DNA of 64,000 bases from CAZSSM01 sp964609385 (lineage in GTDB: Bacteria > Planctomycetota > Planctomycetia > Isosphaerales > Isosphaeraceae). The DNA is taken from positions 61,630 to 125,629 of the forward strand of contig CAZSSM010000008.1 in the NCBI GenBank assembly GCA_964609385.1, written 5' to 3'. The notes below the pieces were generated by a model that saw only the letters and a list, made by a program, of their open reading frames with translations, did no database searches and had not been told where the DNA came from. Shown in pieces: positions 44,851 to 54,875 of this stretch; positions within the stretch are counted from its first letter, which is position 1, and each line of letters opens with the position of its first letter. The position numbers and the translations under genes are program-made.

Positions 44851-46227
44851 ATGAGTCACCCCCTCCAAGGCCCGTCGCGGCGCGCCTTCATGAAGACGAC
44901 CGGGACCGTTGCGGCGGCTTCGGCCTTGGCCGGCGTCCATGTCCCGCAAGCCCACGCCTCCGAGGACAACACAATCCGGTTGGCCCTGGTCGGCTGCGGC
45001 GGGCGTGGGACCGGCGCGGCCGCCAACGCCCTATCGGTCAAGGATCAGGGTCCGATCCAGTTGGTCGCCATGGCTGACGTCTTCCAAGACCGACTTACGC
45101 AGAGCTTCGACAACCTCTCGCCTGAGTTCGCCGACCAGATGGACGTCCCCCTGGAGCGTCAGTTCCTCGGCTTTGACGGGTACAAGCAGGCCATGGACTG
45201 CCTGAATCCCGGCGACATCGTCTTGCTGACCACTCCACCCGCGTTCCGCTGGGTCCACTTCGCCTACGCCATCGAGCGCGGCCTGAACGTCTTCATGGAA
45301 AAGCCCGTCACCGTTGATGGTCCGACGACTCGTCGGATGATCGAATTGGCCAAGAAGGCCGACGAGAAGGGGATCAAGGCAGCCGTCGGCCTGATGTGCC
45401 GCCACTGCGACGCCCGCGAAGAACTCTACGATCGGATCCGACTCAACGAGATCGGCGAGATCCTGACCATGCGGTCCTATCGCCAGGTCCGACGCGGCGG
45501 CCTAATCGATCCCAAGCCCGATGATCTGTCCGAGCTGCTCTGGCAGGTCAAGCGGTTCCACGGGTTCATGTGGGCCAGCGGCGGCGTGATCATGGATTAC
45601 ATGATTCACAACATCGACGAGTGCTGTTGGATGAAGGATGCCTGGCCGGTCGAAGCCCAGGGCTCGGGCGCTCGATGCTATCGGGACGACAAGATCGACC
45701 AGAACTTCGACAACTACGCCATCGAATATACGTTTGCGGATGGCACCAAGATGTTTGTCTACACCCGGAACATCCCAGGCTGCCACCAGGAGTTCGCCAG
45801 CTACGCGCACGGGACCAACGGCTCGGCGGTGATCTCGACCTCGTCGCACACGCCGGCCCGCTGTCGGATCTACGACGGCCACACCTTCGAACGCCGACGG
45901 ATGCGCTGGGCCTTCCCGCAACCCGAGCCCAACCCGTACCAATTGGAATGGGACGACTTCATCGCCGCCATCCGCAAGGACAAGCCCTACAACGAGGTCG
46001 AGCGTGGCGCCATCGCCAGCATGGTCACGGCCATGGGCCGCATGGCCGTCCACACCGGCCAGATCGTCACCTACGACGAGATGCTTAACCACGACCATGA
46101 GTTCGCGCCCGACGTCGACAAGCTCTGCTACGACGCGACGCCCCCGCTGGTCGCTGGCCCCGACGGCATGTATCCGCAACCCCATCCCGGGCTGCTCCGC
46201 GATCTCGAGTTCGGCTATCCCGTCTGA
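44851..46227 (+). CDS. Gfo/Idh/MocA family oxidoreductase, Tat-exported
   Basis: A 458-residue NAD(P)-dependent oxidoreductase with a twin-arginine signal (SRRAFMKTTGTVAAASALAG). The Rossmann motif is LALVGCGGRGTGAA; the catalytic-lysine motif is FMEKPVTVDGP. ASGGVIMDYMIHNIDECCW and the C-terminal ERGAIASMVTAMGRMAVHTG are typical of the large planctomycete exported group. The start at 44851 is the only ATG that places the Tat motif at the N-terminus. It stands alone between two decayed genes; the substrate is unknown. Confidence 0.92.
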   Translation: MSHPLQGPSRRAFMKTTGTVAAASALAGVHVPQAHASEDNTIRLALVGCGGRGTGAAANALSVKDQGPIQLVAMADVFQDRLTQSFDNLSPEFADQMDVPLERQFLGFDGYKQAMDCLNPGDIVLLTTPPAFRWVHFAYAIERGLNVFMEKPVTVDGPTTRRMIELAKKADEKGIKAAVGLMCRHCDAREELYDRIRLNEIGEILTMRSYRQVRRGGLIDPKPDDLSELLWQVKRFHGFMWASGGVIMDYMIHNIDECCWMKDAWPVEAQGSGARCYRDDKIDQNFDNYAIEYTFADGTKMFVYTRNIPGCHQEFASYAHGTNGSAVISTSSHTPARCRIYDGHTFERRRMRWAFPQPEPNPYQLEWDDFIAAIRKDKPYNEVERGAIASMVTAMGRMAVHTGQIVTYDEMLNHDHEFAPDVDKLCYDATPPLVAGPDGMYPQPHPGLLRDLEFGYPV

Positions 46228-46349
46228 GCCGACCCGCTCTCCCGGCTCCTCTTAAGATTTGACTCCGGTTGACCAACACGACGGGATCGTTGGCGATCCC
46301 GTCACCGATCTTGACCTTTGATACTAGAACGGGTCGGGAACCCATGGGA

Positions 46350-46840
46350 CTAATTCACCGACCCCGCATCTTCAAGAACAGCTTGGCGACCGGGATCTCC
46401 TCCCCGGACGTTCCGGATCGCCGATGAGCCCCTGGCGGACTCCAAAGACCACGGGTCTTGGTCCGGCCGATAGACCAGCACATGCCGAAGACGCGTCCCC
46501 ACGACCCAGACCACCGAGACGCAGGACCCGAGATATAGTTCCACCTGCTCGTCGATCAATTCTTGGGTGTCGGAAGGCGAGAGCACCTTCACGGCCAGTA
46601 GGGGAGCGACCCAGAAGATCGTCCCCAGGCGGGAATCTCTGGCTAACTGATCGGCGGTCAATCAAGTCGCGTCGATCCCTACGATCGGCTCGGATTCCCC
46701 ATCGACGTCGACCAGACGAAAGCTACACTCCACGCCAATCGTGATCCCGCGAGGCCCCCCCTGAGCATCGATCCAATTGTCGATCTTCATGACAGTGAAA
46801 CTGTGGTCACGTCGGCGCTCATCAGCTGCGTCGTGCTCAT
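46350..46840 (-). pseudogene. Uma2-family nuclease-like gene, decayed
   Basis: Three pieces in order on the minus strand. MSTTQLMSAD at 46840 matches the usual Uma2 start, then the frame breaks. GITIGVECSFRLVD lies in another frame up to a TGA at 46662-46664. The same frame continues as LTADQLARDSRLGT, APLLAVKVLSPSDTQELIDE and VWVVGTRLRHVLVYRP, the conserved core with the Glu-x-Val-Ser-Pro type motif altered to KVLSPSD. About 40-50 residues are missing between the first two pieces. Uma2 (DUF820) proteins are PD-(D/E)XK-like, often multi-copy and often decayed. Confidence 0.75.
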
Positions 46841-46922
46841 GCGAATCTCCCGGATCGCGATCAGGAGGATGGACCTGAAGTTAGTCTGGAGATTTGGAAG
46901 CAGGTGGCGAGTAACGGTCGGC

Positions 46923-48278
46923 TCAGGCCAAACAGCGCCGGAAACCGAGTTCGAGCGTCTCGCGATCGAGGTTGCGTCCGATGAAGACCATCGTGCTGTT
47001 TCGGGGCGCCTCACCCCACTCGCGACCTGGTTGGCCGTCAAAGATCATGTGGACGCCTTGAAAAAGGAACTTACGGGGCTCGTGCCTGAGGCTGAGCACC
47101 CCCTTGTAGCGGAACAGGTCCGGGCCGTGCTCGCCAAGGAGTTCCTGGATCCAACCCTGGAGCTTCTCCGGGTCGAGGTCACCGGGCAGGGTGAGCGAGA
47201 CTGATCCAACGTCCTCATCGTGATGGTGATCGGCCTTGAACCGGCGGGTCGAGAGCGGCTCGACCGGTCCGTTCGGACCCTCAAGGGCATCAGGGGGATG
47301 GTCGGCGAAGATTGCGTAGACGCCTGGTTCCTCGATCGCGATGGCGAACCGCGCCCCGGCGTGAGGCACGCGAATCTCATGGAGGATCGGCCCGAGGGCG
47401 ATCGAGCCGCCGGGCTGGACCGGCACGCCCGGCCCCGAAAAAGCGACCACCGCCGGGAGCATCACTGACTCCAGGCCCGGCACCTCGGCCGAGGGCGAGG
47501 CGACCGGCAGGACGACGGTCCCGTGAGCATCGTCGTGACCATGGTTCTGGACGAAGTGATGGGAGCCTGGTTGCAGGCGATAGAGGCCGACCCAAGAGAA
47601 GGGGACCTCGGGCTCTTCCAGAAAGTCCGGCTCGATCTCAAGGGCACGCTCGAGGTCGAACCCTCCGAGGTCGAGCAACTTCTCCACCTCAACGATCGCA
47701 CGTTGAGCGCGATGGATTGTCGCCGTCGGGTTCATCCGACGGATCCGCGCCTCGACTGCCTCTAGGGTCGACACATCGACCAAGTCGGTCTTGTTCAGCA
47801 CGATCACGTCGGCGAAGGCGACCTGCTCGCGGGCTTCAGTCGTCTTCGGGTCATCCAGTCGGTTCGTGATGTGATGGGCATCAACGACGGTGACGATCCC
47901 ATCGAGCCGGAGCTTGTGCCGTATTTCATCATCGACAAAGAAAGTCTGGGCAACCGGCCCGGGGTCGGCCATGCCCGTTGTCTCGATCAGGATGGCGTCG
48001 AACCGTCCCCTGCGCTTCATCAACTGGCCGAGGATTCGGATCAGGTCACCCCGGACTCGGCAGCAGATGCAGCCGTTGTTCATCTCAAAGATCTCTTCCT
48101 CGGCCTCGATGACCAGTTCCTGATCGACCCCGACCTCGCCGAACTCGTTCTCGATCACGGCGATCCGCTTACCGTGTTCCGTCGTCAGGATGTGGTTGAC
48201 CAATGTGGTCTTACCCGCGCCCAGGAATCCGGTCAGGACGGTCACGGGCACCGGGGAAGACTCTGTGAGGTTCGACAT
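46923..48278 (-). CDS. CobW/COG0523-type GTP-binding metallochaperone
   Basis: A 451-residue GTPase. The P-loop is GFLGAGKTTL, switch region ENEFGEVGVD, the metal-binding CICC lies in MNNGCICCRVRGDL, Walker B-like LIETTGMADPGP, and the guanine motif NKTD. Two His-rich stretches (HHFVQNHGHDDAHG and DHHHDED) suggest zinc or nickel handling. The C-terminal CobW_C domain includes FRYKGVLSLRHEPRKFLFQG. COG0523 proteins deliver zinc or cobalt to client enzymes. The ATG at 48278 is preferred over the TTG at 48284. Confidence 0.92.
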   Translation of the reverse strand: MSNLTESSPVPVTVLTGFLGAGKTTLVNHILTTEHGKRIAVIENEFGEVGVDQELVIEAEEEIFEMNNGCICCRVRGDLIRILGQLMKRRGRFDAILIETTGMADPGPVAQTFFVDDEIRHKLRLDGIVTVVDAHHITNRLDDPKTTEAREQVAFADVIVLNKTDLVDVSTLEAVEARIRRMNPTATIHRAQRAIVEVEKLLDLGGFDLERALEIEPDFLEEPEVPFSWVGLYRLQPGSHHFVQNHGHDDAHGTVVLPVASPSAEVPGLESVMLPAVVAFSGPGVPVQPGGSIALGPILHEIRVPHAGARFAIAIEEPGVYAIFADHPPDALEGPNGPVEPLSTRRFKADHHHDEDVGSVSLTLPGDLDPEKLQGWIQELLGEHGPDLFRYKGVLSLRHEPRKFLFQGVHMIFDGQPGREWGEAPRNSTMVFIGRNLDRETLELGFRRCLA

Positions 48279-48591
48279 CGTCAACTCGATTCCGAGGGGA
48301 AGGGGATTTGATCCGGTCGACTTGGGATCGGTAAGGGCGAGTCAGGCATCCTCGTCGATCACCATCAGTGATGATTGTATCGAACGTAGGAAGCCGGCTT
48401 GGGCATACCGATTCGTCTCTCGGAGACAGTTCTCCCCTCTTCGTGAACGGGCTGAGCGTGATCTCTCTCGATCGCTCGGGCGGTCTATGCCAAGATTGGG
48501 CCGAGATCCGGCCGGTGCGGGCGCTGGTCTAAAGGCCGATCCGGGCCGTGTCGACCACTCCGATCGACGCCGCAAATCGGGAGACGACGCT
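48279..48591. other. Intergenic, 313 bp, divergent promoters
   Basis: Between CobW (minus) and the glycosyltransferase (plus). No gene. I looked for a Zur-like palindrome upstream of CobW and did not find a convincing one. GGGAGA at 48579-48584 is the probable ribosome site of the glycosyltransferase gene. Confidence 0.35.
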
Positions 48592-49794
48592 ATGCGGATC
48601 GCCCTGGTCCACCCCAACAATGACGATATCGGCGGTTCGGACATCTCCCTGCTCCGGATCGCCCGCGCCTGTCGGCTCGACGGCATCGAGGTGGTGCTCT
48701 ACCTAGGGCGGCCCACGGGGATCCTCGATAAGTATCGCGATGAGGGGATCCCGACCCGGATCGAGGTGCTCCCCATGCCCCGGATCCGCAATACGAAGAA
48801 CCCGTTGGTCCTGGCCGAATGGGGCCGACGAGTCCTCTCCACCGCCTCGACGCTTCACCGGCATTTCCGCGACGACCGAATCGATCTCGTGCTGGGCCAC
48901 GACATCAACGCCGTGCCCGTGGGGATCGCCAGCAAGCGGGCCGGCCTCCCCTTCCTCAATACGATCTGCCTCACCTTCACCGCACCTGGGCCGGTCCGTC
49001 GAGCCTATTTGAGCCTGTTGGCACGTCACGCCAATCACATCATCTGTCGCTCCCGAGCTATCGCCGAGTTCAACTACCACGACCTGCCAGGGATCCGCCC
49101 GAAGGTCGAGGTGATCCACGAGTTGTTCGACCCCGACGAACGCCCCGACCTTGATGACCCGACGGCACAGCCCTTCGATCGGTTTGGGATCCCCGATGAC
49201 GCTCCGGTCATCCTCATGCCGGGCCGGTTCGAGCCCTGGAAGGGCCAGCACGTGCTGATTGAGGCGGCACCGGCGATCTTCCAGCAGGTCCCCTCGGCAC
49301 ACATCGTGTTTTTGGGTGCGACGGTCAAGGCGCGGGGGCGTGAGCGGTACGCCGACAAACTCAATCAACGCGCTGAGGAACTGGGCATCGCCGCTCAGAT
49401 CCACTTTTCGGGGCATGTCGATCCGATCCTACCGCTGATGCGCGCCGCTTCAGTCATCGTCCACTGTTCGATCCAACCCGAGCCGTTCGGCTTGACCGTC
49501 TTGGAAGGTATGAGCGTGGGGACGCCTGTCGTCGCCGCGGCCGCGGGCGGTCCGTTGGAGACCGCCGGGGACCCACCTGTTGCGATATTGCACACACCCG
49601 GCGACGCCGAATCGTTGTCCGAGGCAGTCCTCAAGCCGCTGATCGACCCCAATCTGGTTGCCGACCTCGCCCATCGGGGTCCCCAACGCGCCCGCGCTTT
49701 CCACCGAGACGCCCTCTGGCCGCGGTTCCGCGAACTCTTCGCACGCCACATCACGCTGCTCAACACTCACGAGCAGCCTGCACAAACTTCGTGA
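48592..49794 (+). CDS. Glycosyltransferase family 4-type protein
   Basis: A 400-residue GT-B glycosyltransferase. N-terminal half: RIALVHPNNDDIGGSDISLL, the acceptor-binding loop. C-terminal half: MPGRFEPWKGQHVLIEAAP and the GT4 signature EPFGLTVLEGMSVGTPVVAA, whose glutamates contact the sugar nucleotide. It transfers a sugar from an activated donor, probably to a polysaccharide or lipid carrier at the inner face of the membrane. The upstream frame is open to 48190 but would overlap the CobW gene; the ATG at 48592 with GGGAGA upstream is the start. Confidence 0.9.
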   Translation: MRIALVHPNNDDIGGSDISLLRIARACRLDGIEVVLYLGRPTGILDKYRDEGIPTRIEVLPMPRIRNTKNPLVLAEWGRRVLSTASTLHRHFRDDRIDLVLGHDINAVPVGIASKRAGLPFLNTICLTFTAPGPVRRAYLSLLARHANHIICRSRAIAEFNYHDLPGIRPKVEVIHELFDPDERPDLDDPTAQPFDRFGIPDDAPVILMPGRFEPWKGQHVLIEAAPAIFQQVPSAHIVFLGATVKARGRERYADKLNQRAEELGIAAQIHFSGHVDPILPLMRAASVIVHCSIQPEPFGLTVLEGMSVGTPVVAAAAGGPLETAGDPPVAILHTPGDAESLSEAVLKPLIDPNLVADLAHRGPQRARAFHRDALWPRFRELFARHITLLNTHEQPAQTS

Positions 49795-50049
49795 GTCGAA
49801 TCGACCTGATTCCGACCCTCGTTACTCATCATCAATCCGACAACATTGATCTTCATAAGGAACTCCGGCTCGTATGGTCGTTGCGATCAGGGAATCCATC
49901 CCTGTATCCATCGGCCTAGGCGAGCTACGCTTGCGGAGGCCGGCGCGTCCGCATAGCTTGGATGTTATCTGGATCCGGCCCTTAATCCGGCCAACCACCT
50001 CCGCCCTCATCAGTAACAATTCATCCGCTTGCCTCGGAGGGACTCCGAC
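49795..50049. other. Intergenic, 255 bp
   Basis: No gene. GGAGG at 50036-50040 precedes the GTG start of the next gene. Confidence 0.35.
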
Positions 50050-53000
50050 GTGTCCGCTCACCACGATACGAACGGCTTCGGCACTAGCCCCGACACAAAG
50101 GTGCGACCAACCCCGCTGTCCAAGCCGTTGCCCTTGATCCTATTGACCCTGATCGGGATCGGCCTGACCCTAATCATCCCGGCTCCAGTCACTAAGTCGC
50201 AGGAAGGCGCCACTCCGCCCCACTGGGTCTGGTATCCGGATGATCCGGTCGGTCAAGCCCCCGCCCAGACGCGTTACTTCCGTAAGGTCTTTCGTGTCAA
50301 GGAACTCTCGAGGCTGACTCTGGACGTCACCGCTGACAACCGCTACACGCTCTGGCTTGACGGCCAAGAGCTGGCCAGCGGGAGCGACTGGACCTTTGCC
50401 AAGCATCTGGAATTGGCCGTGCCCACGGGGATCCATGTCCTGTCCGTCGAAGCTGAGAACGACGATGTCGGCCCGGCCGGCCTGCTGATCCAAGGCGGCA
50501 TCCTCCCGCTCGGCCAAGGCGTGCCGATTCACACCGGATCGGGAGGCTGGAGAGCGAGCCAAATCCCACCCCAGGACGAGACCTGGAAGACCTACCAGTT
50601 CGAGGAAGGCCCTGACTGGATGCCGGTCCGCGATCTCGGCACCCTCGGCGTCGGCCCATGGTCCCAACGGGTCGTTTTCGAGTCAGGAGACGCCTCCGAG
50701 CGGTTCCGAGTGCCCGATGGCTTCCGGATCCGTCAAGCCGCCTCAATGGACCTGACCGGCTCGGCCGTCAGCCTTGCCTTCGACCCCGAGGGCAACCCCT
50801 GCATCGGTGTGGAGCGCGGGCCGGTCGTCCGCTTGATTGACGAGAACGATGACGGGCGATATGACCGCCGTCAGATCATCACACCTCAGATGACCAACTG
50901 CCAGAGCGTCGCCTTCATCGACGGTCACCTCTTCGCCGTCGGCCAAGGCCCCGAGGGCGTGGCGATCTATCAGCTCGACGACGAGGATGGCGACGGCGTC
51001 TTCGAATCGTCGACGGTGGTCCGCAAGACCACCCACGGCATGGGCGAGCATGGCCCGCACGCGCTTCGGCTCGGCCCCGACGGTGATCTCTACTTCAATG
51101 CCGGCAACCACGCCCACCTGGTCGAACCAATCGCCGAGGACAGCCCGCACACGATCATGTACGAAGGAGAACTGCTTCCGCACCTCAACGACGCCCGAGG
51201 GCACGCCCGGGACCGACTCGCCCCCGGCGGCGAGATCTACCGGAGCCCCGACGGCGGTGCGACCTGGGAGCGAGTCTCGGCTGGGTACCGCAACCACTAC
51301 GACTACGACTTCAACCGCGACGGCGAGATCTTCACCTTCGACAGCGACATGGAATGGGACATCGGCCTGCCCTGGTACCGACCCGTCCGCGTCGTGCACG
51401 CCACGCCCGGCAGTGAGTTTGGCTGGCGGAACGGATCCGGAAAATGGCCGTCCTACTTCTTCGATTCGTTGCCAAGCGTCCTGGGCTTGGGCCGTGGAAG
51501 CCCCACCGGCGTAACGTTCTATCGGGGACAGCAGTTCCCCGCCGACTTCGACGACGCTTTTCTCATCCTCGACTGGTCGCAGGGGCGGATCCTCGCCGTC
51601 GACCTCCAGCCTGAGGGCGCCAGCTATCGCGGACGCGCACGCGAACTCGTCTCCGGACAACCACTCAACTGCACCGACATCGCCGTCGGCCCCGAGGGCT
51701 CGGTCTACTTCACCACCGGAGGACGCGGGACCCAAGGCGGCCTCTTCCGCGTCACCTGGACACGGAGCAGCCAGCCGGCCCCGCCCGACGATCCGATCCT
51801 CGAGGCGTTGACGATCGCCTCGCCGCTGGTCAGCTTCAGCCAAGCCCGATTGGCCGAGATCCGTCAGGAGGCCGGTCCGACCTGGCCGCAACGGCTCACG
51901 GAGGTCGCCGCTTCTGCTGAGTCGCCCGTCGCCCAACGTCGTCGCGCGTTAGACCTGATGGCCCAGTTCGGACCCGAGCCATCGCTGGAACTGCTCACCT
52001 ATCTCGCCGAGGAACCGCAAGCCAAGGTCCGCGCCCATGCTGTCCTTTACCTGGGCCGCAACAACACGCCTGAAGGGCAGACCGCGCTGGTCAAGGCCTT
52101 GGCCGACTCTGACTCGGTCGTCGCTCGACGCGCCTGCGAAGCTTTGGTCCGCGCCCGACACGCCATCCCCGTTGGGGACATCTTGCCTCTGTTGAGTCAT
52201 CCGGACCGCTGGGTCCGCTTCGCCGCCCGCAACGCTCTGGAGCACGCCGTCGATGCTGAAGGAACCGTCAACGCCCTCCGAACCGCTGCCGGACAGGAGG
52301 AGAACCCCCGACGTGCCCTGGAATCGATGCTCGTTCTGGTCCGCGCCACCGAACTCGACGACAAGGCACAGACCGACCTACTCCAACGGCAAACCGCGAT
52401 GCTCCAGGCCGAGCTGAGCAACGAGCAACGGCTCGATCTGCTCCGTCTCATCGGCCTGACGTTCCTGCGCGGACCAGTCTCGGCGTCCGAATTCGGTGGA
52501 GCCTCGGAACTGGTTGCGCCGCTGTTGGAGAGCGTCCAAGGCGAGGATCGTCGGCTCCGGATCGAGTCTGCGCGGCTGCTGGCCTATCTCGACGCGCCCG
52601 AGGCTGTCCCGGCGATCTTGAACGTCCAGGCCAACCCTCGGGCCGATCGCGCCGAGCAGATTCATGACGCCTTCTGCCTCCGCGTCCTTAGCCGCGGCTG
52701 GTCGACCGCCGACAAGATGCAACTGATGGCCTGGTATGAGGCGGCCAGCCATTGGGACGGCGGCTTCAGCTACCTCGGTTATCTCGACAACATGGCCCGG
52801 CCGATCGTCGCGACGCTCAGCGAGGCCGAGCGTGGAGCGATCCTCCAGAAGGGTCGGGAGATCCCGTTCCCGACCCGGTTAGTCGTCGCCGCCCTGGACC
52901 TCGACGCCGAGCCCGCCGTCATCGACGACCTCTTCGCCCTCTACAACCAACTCGACGCGTCGATCAACCGTAACGCCGTCGCCGAACTCCGCTCCTTGAT

Positions 53001-53940
53001 TATCGACCGACTCGGGACCTGTGGAACCGACTCGGGGCGGCTCGCCCTGCGTCGACTGTTTGACCTTGACCCCGAACGTCGGAACCCGATCGCCCGTGCC
53101 CTGGCCGCTCAGCCCACCTCAGACGATCGGCCGATCCTGGTTGAAGGCCTGTTGACCAACGATCGCAACACTGCCCTGGCGGTCCTCAAGGCTCTCATCC
53201 GCCAAGAGACTTCTAGCGGAGGCGATCCCCAAGCGTTGCGCAACCTGCTGATCATGGCCCGTCAGGTCGCGCCGTTCGATCCTAGCCTTCTCAACCGCGC
53301 CGCCACTCAGTTTTCCAGACTCTCCGAGGAGCCACCAGCAGACTTCGACGACGCCCTCGGCTTCTGGGAGCAGGTCTACACTCAACGCTTCCCCGATGCG
53401 ATGCCGCTCCGATCAGGCGCCTCGACCGACGTGGCTGTCTCGTATAGCCTCGAGCTGCTCGTCGCCGAGGTCGTCCAGGCCCAGAAGTATCGCGAGGCGG
53501 CCAGCCCGACCCGAGGCGAGCGCGTGTTGCTTAAGGCCCGTTGTCTCGACTGCCACAAGTACGGCGCTTTGGGAGGGCAGGGGCTCGGCCCCGACCTGAC
53601 CACCCTCTCCAGCCGGTTCCGGCCTGAAGAGATCCTTGAGGCGATTGTCCACCCCTCCCGCGTCATCTCCGACCAATATCAATCGCTCTCGGTGGCCACC
53701 CTCGACGGCTTGATCTACAGCGGCATGCCGATCAGTAGCGACGACCGAGAACTCGTCCTTCTCTTGGCCGATGGCAACCGACAGCGGATCGCCAAGAACG
53801 ACATCGACGAGCAAGCGCCCTCGGACATCTCGGTTATGCCCGAAGGTCTGCTCAATACGCTGACCCGACAGGAGATCGCCGACCTGCTCGCCCTCTTCGC
53901 GTCAGCCCCCAGGGTCGAGACACCTGCATCCGACAATTGA
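50050..53940 (+). CDS. Large PVC-type haem-binding protein with beta-propeller and HEAT repeats
   Basis: A 1296-residue exported protein. A hydrophobic segment near residues 28-48 (LILLTLIGIGLTLII) is a signal or anchor. A beta-sandwich follows (WVWYPDDPVGQAPAQTRYF). Residues 215-580 form a propeller of the membrane-bound dehydrogenase type (VSLAFDPEGNPCIGVERG, APGGEIYRSPDGG). Then come HEAT-like repeats (AKVRAHAVLYLGRNNTPEG, SVVARRACEALVRARHA). The C-terminal domain holds one haem site, CLDCH, with GLGPDLTTLSSRF and IVHPSRVISDQYQS. The GTG start at 50050 has GGAGG nine bases upstream. A role in periplasmic sugar oxidation is often proposed. Confidence 0.9.
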   Translation: MSAHHDTNGFGTSPDTKVRPTPLSKPLPLILLTLIGIGLTLIIPAPVTKSQEGATPPHWVWYPDDPVGQAPAQTRYFRKVFRVKELSRLTLDVTADNRYTLWLDGQELASGSDWTFAKHLELAVPTGIHVLSVEAENDDVGPAGLLIQGGILPLGQGVPIHTGSGGWRASQIPPQDETWKTYQFEEGPDWMPVRDLGTLGVGPWSQRVVFESGDASERFRVPDGFRIRQAASMDLTGSAVSLAFDPEGNPCIGVERGPVVRLIDENDDGRYDRRQIITPQMTNCQSVAFIDGHLFAVGQGPEGVAIYQLDDEDGDGVFESSTVVRKTTHGMGEHGPHALRLGPDGDLYFNAGNHAHLVEPIAEDSPHTIMYEGELLPHLNDARGHARDRLAPGGEIYRSPDGGATWERVSAGYRNHYDYDFNRDGEIFTFDSDMEWDIGLPWYRPVRVVHATPGSEFGWRNGSGKWPSYFFDSLPSVLGLGRGSPTGVTFYRGQQFPADFDDAFLILDWSQGRILAVDLQPEGASYRGRARELVSGQPLNCTDIAVGPEGSVYFTTGGRGTQGGLFRVTWTRSSQPAPPDDPILEALTIASPLVSFSQARLAEIRQEAGPTWPQRLTEVAASAESPVAQRRRALDLMAQFGPEPSLELLTYLAEEPQAKVRAHAVLYLGRNNTPEGQTALVKALADSDSVVARRACEALVRARHAIPVGDILPLLSHPDRWVRFAARNALEHAVDAEGTVNALRTAAGQEENPRRALESMLVLVRATELDDKAQTDLLQRQTAMLQAELSNEQRLDLLRLIGLTFLRGPVSASEFGGASELVAPLLESVQGEDRRLRIESARLLAYLDAPEAVPAILNVQANPRADRAEQIHDAFCLRVLSRGWSTADKMQLMAWYEAASHWDGGFSYLGYLDNMARPIVATLSEAERGAILQKGREIPFPTRLVVAALDLDAEPAVIDDLFALYNQLDASINRNAVAELRSLIIDRLGTCGTDSGRLALRRLFDLDPERRNPIARALAAQPTSDDRPILVEGLLTNDRNTALAVLKALIRQETSSGGDPQALRNLLIMARQVAPFDPSLLNRAATQFSRLSEEPPADFDDALGFWEQVYTQRFPDAMPLRSGASTDVAVSYSLELLVAEVVQAQKYREAASPTRGERVLLKARCLDCHKYGALGGQGLGPDLTTLSSRFRPEEILEAIVHPSRVISDQYQSLSVATLDGLIYSGMPISSDDRELVLLLADGNRQRIAKNDIDEQAPSDISVMPEGLLNTLTRQEIADLLALFASAPRVETPASDN

Positions 53941-54107
53941 GCAGTTGCAGCCGACCGACACGAACCGATTGGCAAGAATAGAGTCTCTTTTCGAGGCCGA
54001 GGTCCCGAATCATCGGGGCTTCGGCCTTTCATGCATTCTACACTAGAGACCGCTCAAAATATCTCAAGGTCACCTCGCCTCAGTCCGATTCTCAATTCAC
54101 TTCATTG

Positions 54108-54875
54108 TCAACCCGTGAGCACCTCGTCGTTCGCTCCAAAGAGGACATGGAACTCTAGGGAGAAGATCGGGAGCTTGACCGACTTAACCCGTCCGAAGGG
54201 GTCAACGACCGTATTGGTGACGGTGGTGATCGGATCGAAGAGGGCCACGTCGTAGCCGAAGAACCCCTCGGAGTCGGCCGGGATCGCCTCGCCGAGACTC
54301 GTGAAGACCAGGGCCCCCGGTTCGGTCCGACCGACAACGCGGACGATGTCGGGGTCATCGGGCGTGAACGCGGCCGTAAATGCGGTCTGGACGCTTGCGC
54401 CGGACTGGCTTGCGGCGGCCAACGCGACATCAACCGATAAGCTTCCTGACGGCGGTCCGAGCAGGGGGGCAAGCATACGGATCAGCAGAATCCCGTCATC
54501 GGGTCCGATCCGTCCATCGTCAGTGAGATCGACAGTGGGATCGAATTCGGGATCTCCCAGACTCGACAGGAAAGCCTCTTGAAAGAGGAGCAGCTCGGCC
54601 GTTGGCAACACCGGAGCTGTCTCGGTCGAGACGATGGACGGGACAGGAGTGCGGGGTTGGGCCATTCGCATCGGCCGACTCCAGGCCATCGACCGCATCC
54701 GGGACATTTCCGAGTGATGGTCGGCCCTTGCCGACCAGAGATCGACCATCGCCGGTCGACTCGGTGGACCGAATCCGACCTCAGACTGGCTCGCGACGCT
54801 AAGCAACTCGCGCGACTCCAGCGGTTCGGCATTGAGCCACGGGTGCGATCGCGACGTCCGTCGACGGTTCATCAC
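54108..54875 (-). CDS. Surface protein with LExRxLL N-terminus and dockerin-like segment
   Basis: A 255-residue protein beginning with a basic stretch and PLESRELLSV, the planctomycete LEPR-XLL-type motif. Residues 115-138 (DPTVDLTDDGRIGPDDGILL) resemble one and a half dockerin type I calcium loops. The C-terminal 110 residues are beta-rich (DIVRVVGRTEPGALVFTSLG, FFGYDVALFDP), with no family I recognise. It is probably secreted and cell-surface associated. Together with the RTX protein at 16.4 kb it shows the same N-terminal export or sorting signature. Confidence 0.7.
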   Translation of the reverse strand: MMNRRRTSRSHPWLNAEPLESRELLSVASQSEVGFGPPSRPAMVDLWSARADHHSEMSRMRSMAWSRPMRMAQPRTPVPSIVSTETAPVLPTAELLLFQEAFLSSLGDPEFDPTVDLTDDGRIGPDDGILLIRMLAPLLGPPSGSLSVDVALAAASQSGASVQTAFTAAFTPDDPDIVRVVGRTEPGALVFTSLGEAIPADSEGFFGYDVALFDPITTVTNTVVDPFGRVKSVKLPIFSLEFHVLFGANDEVLTG

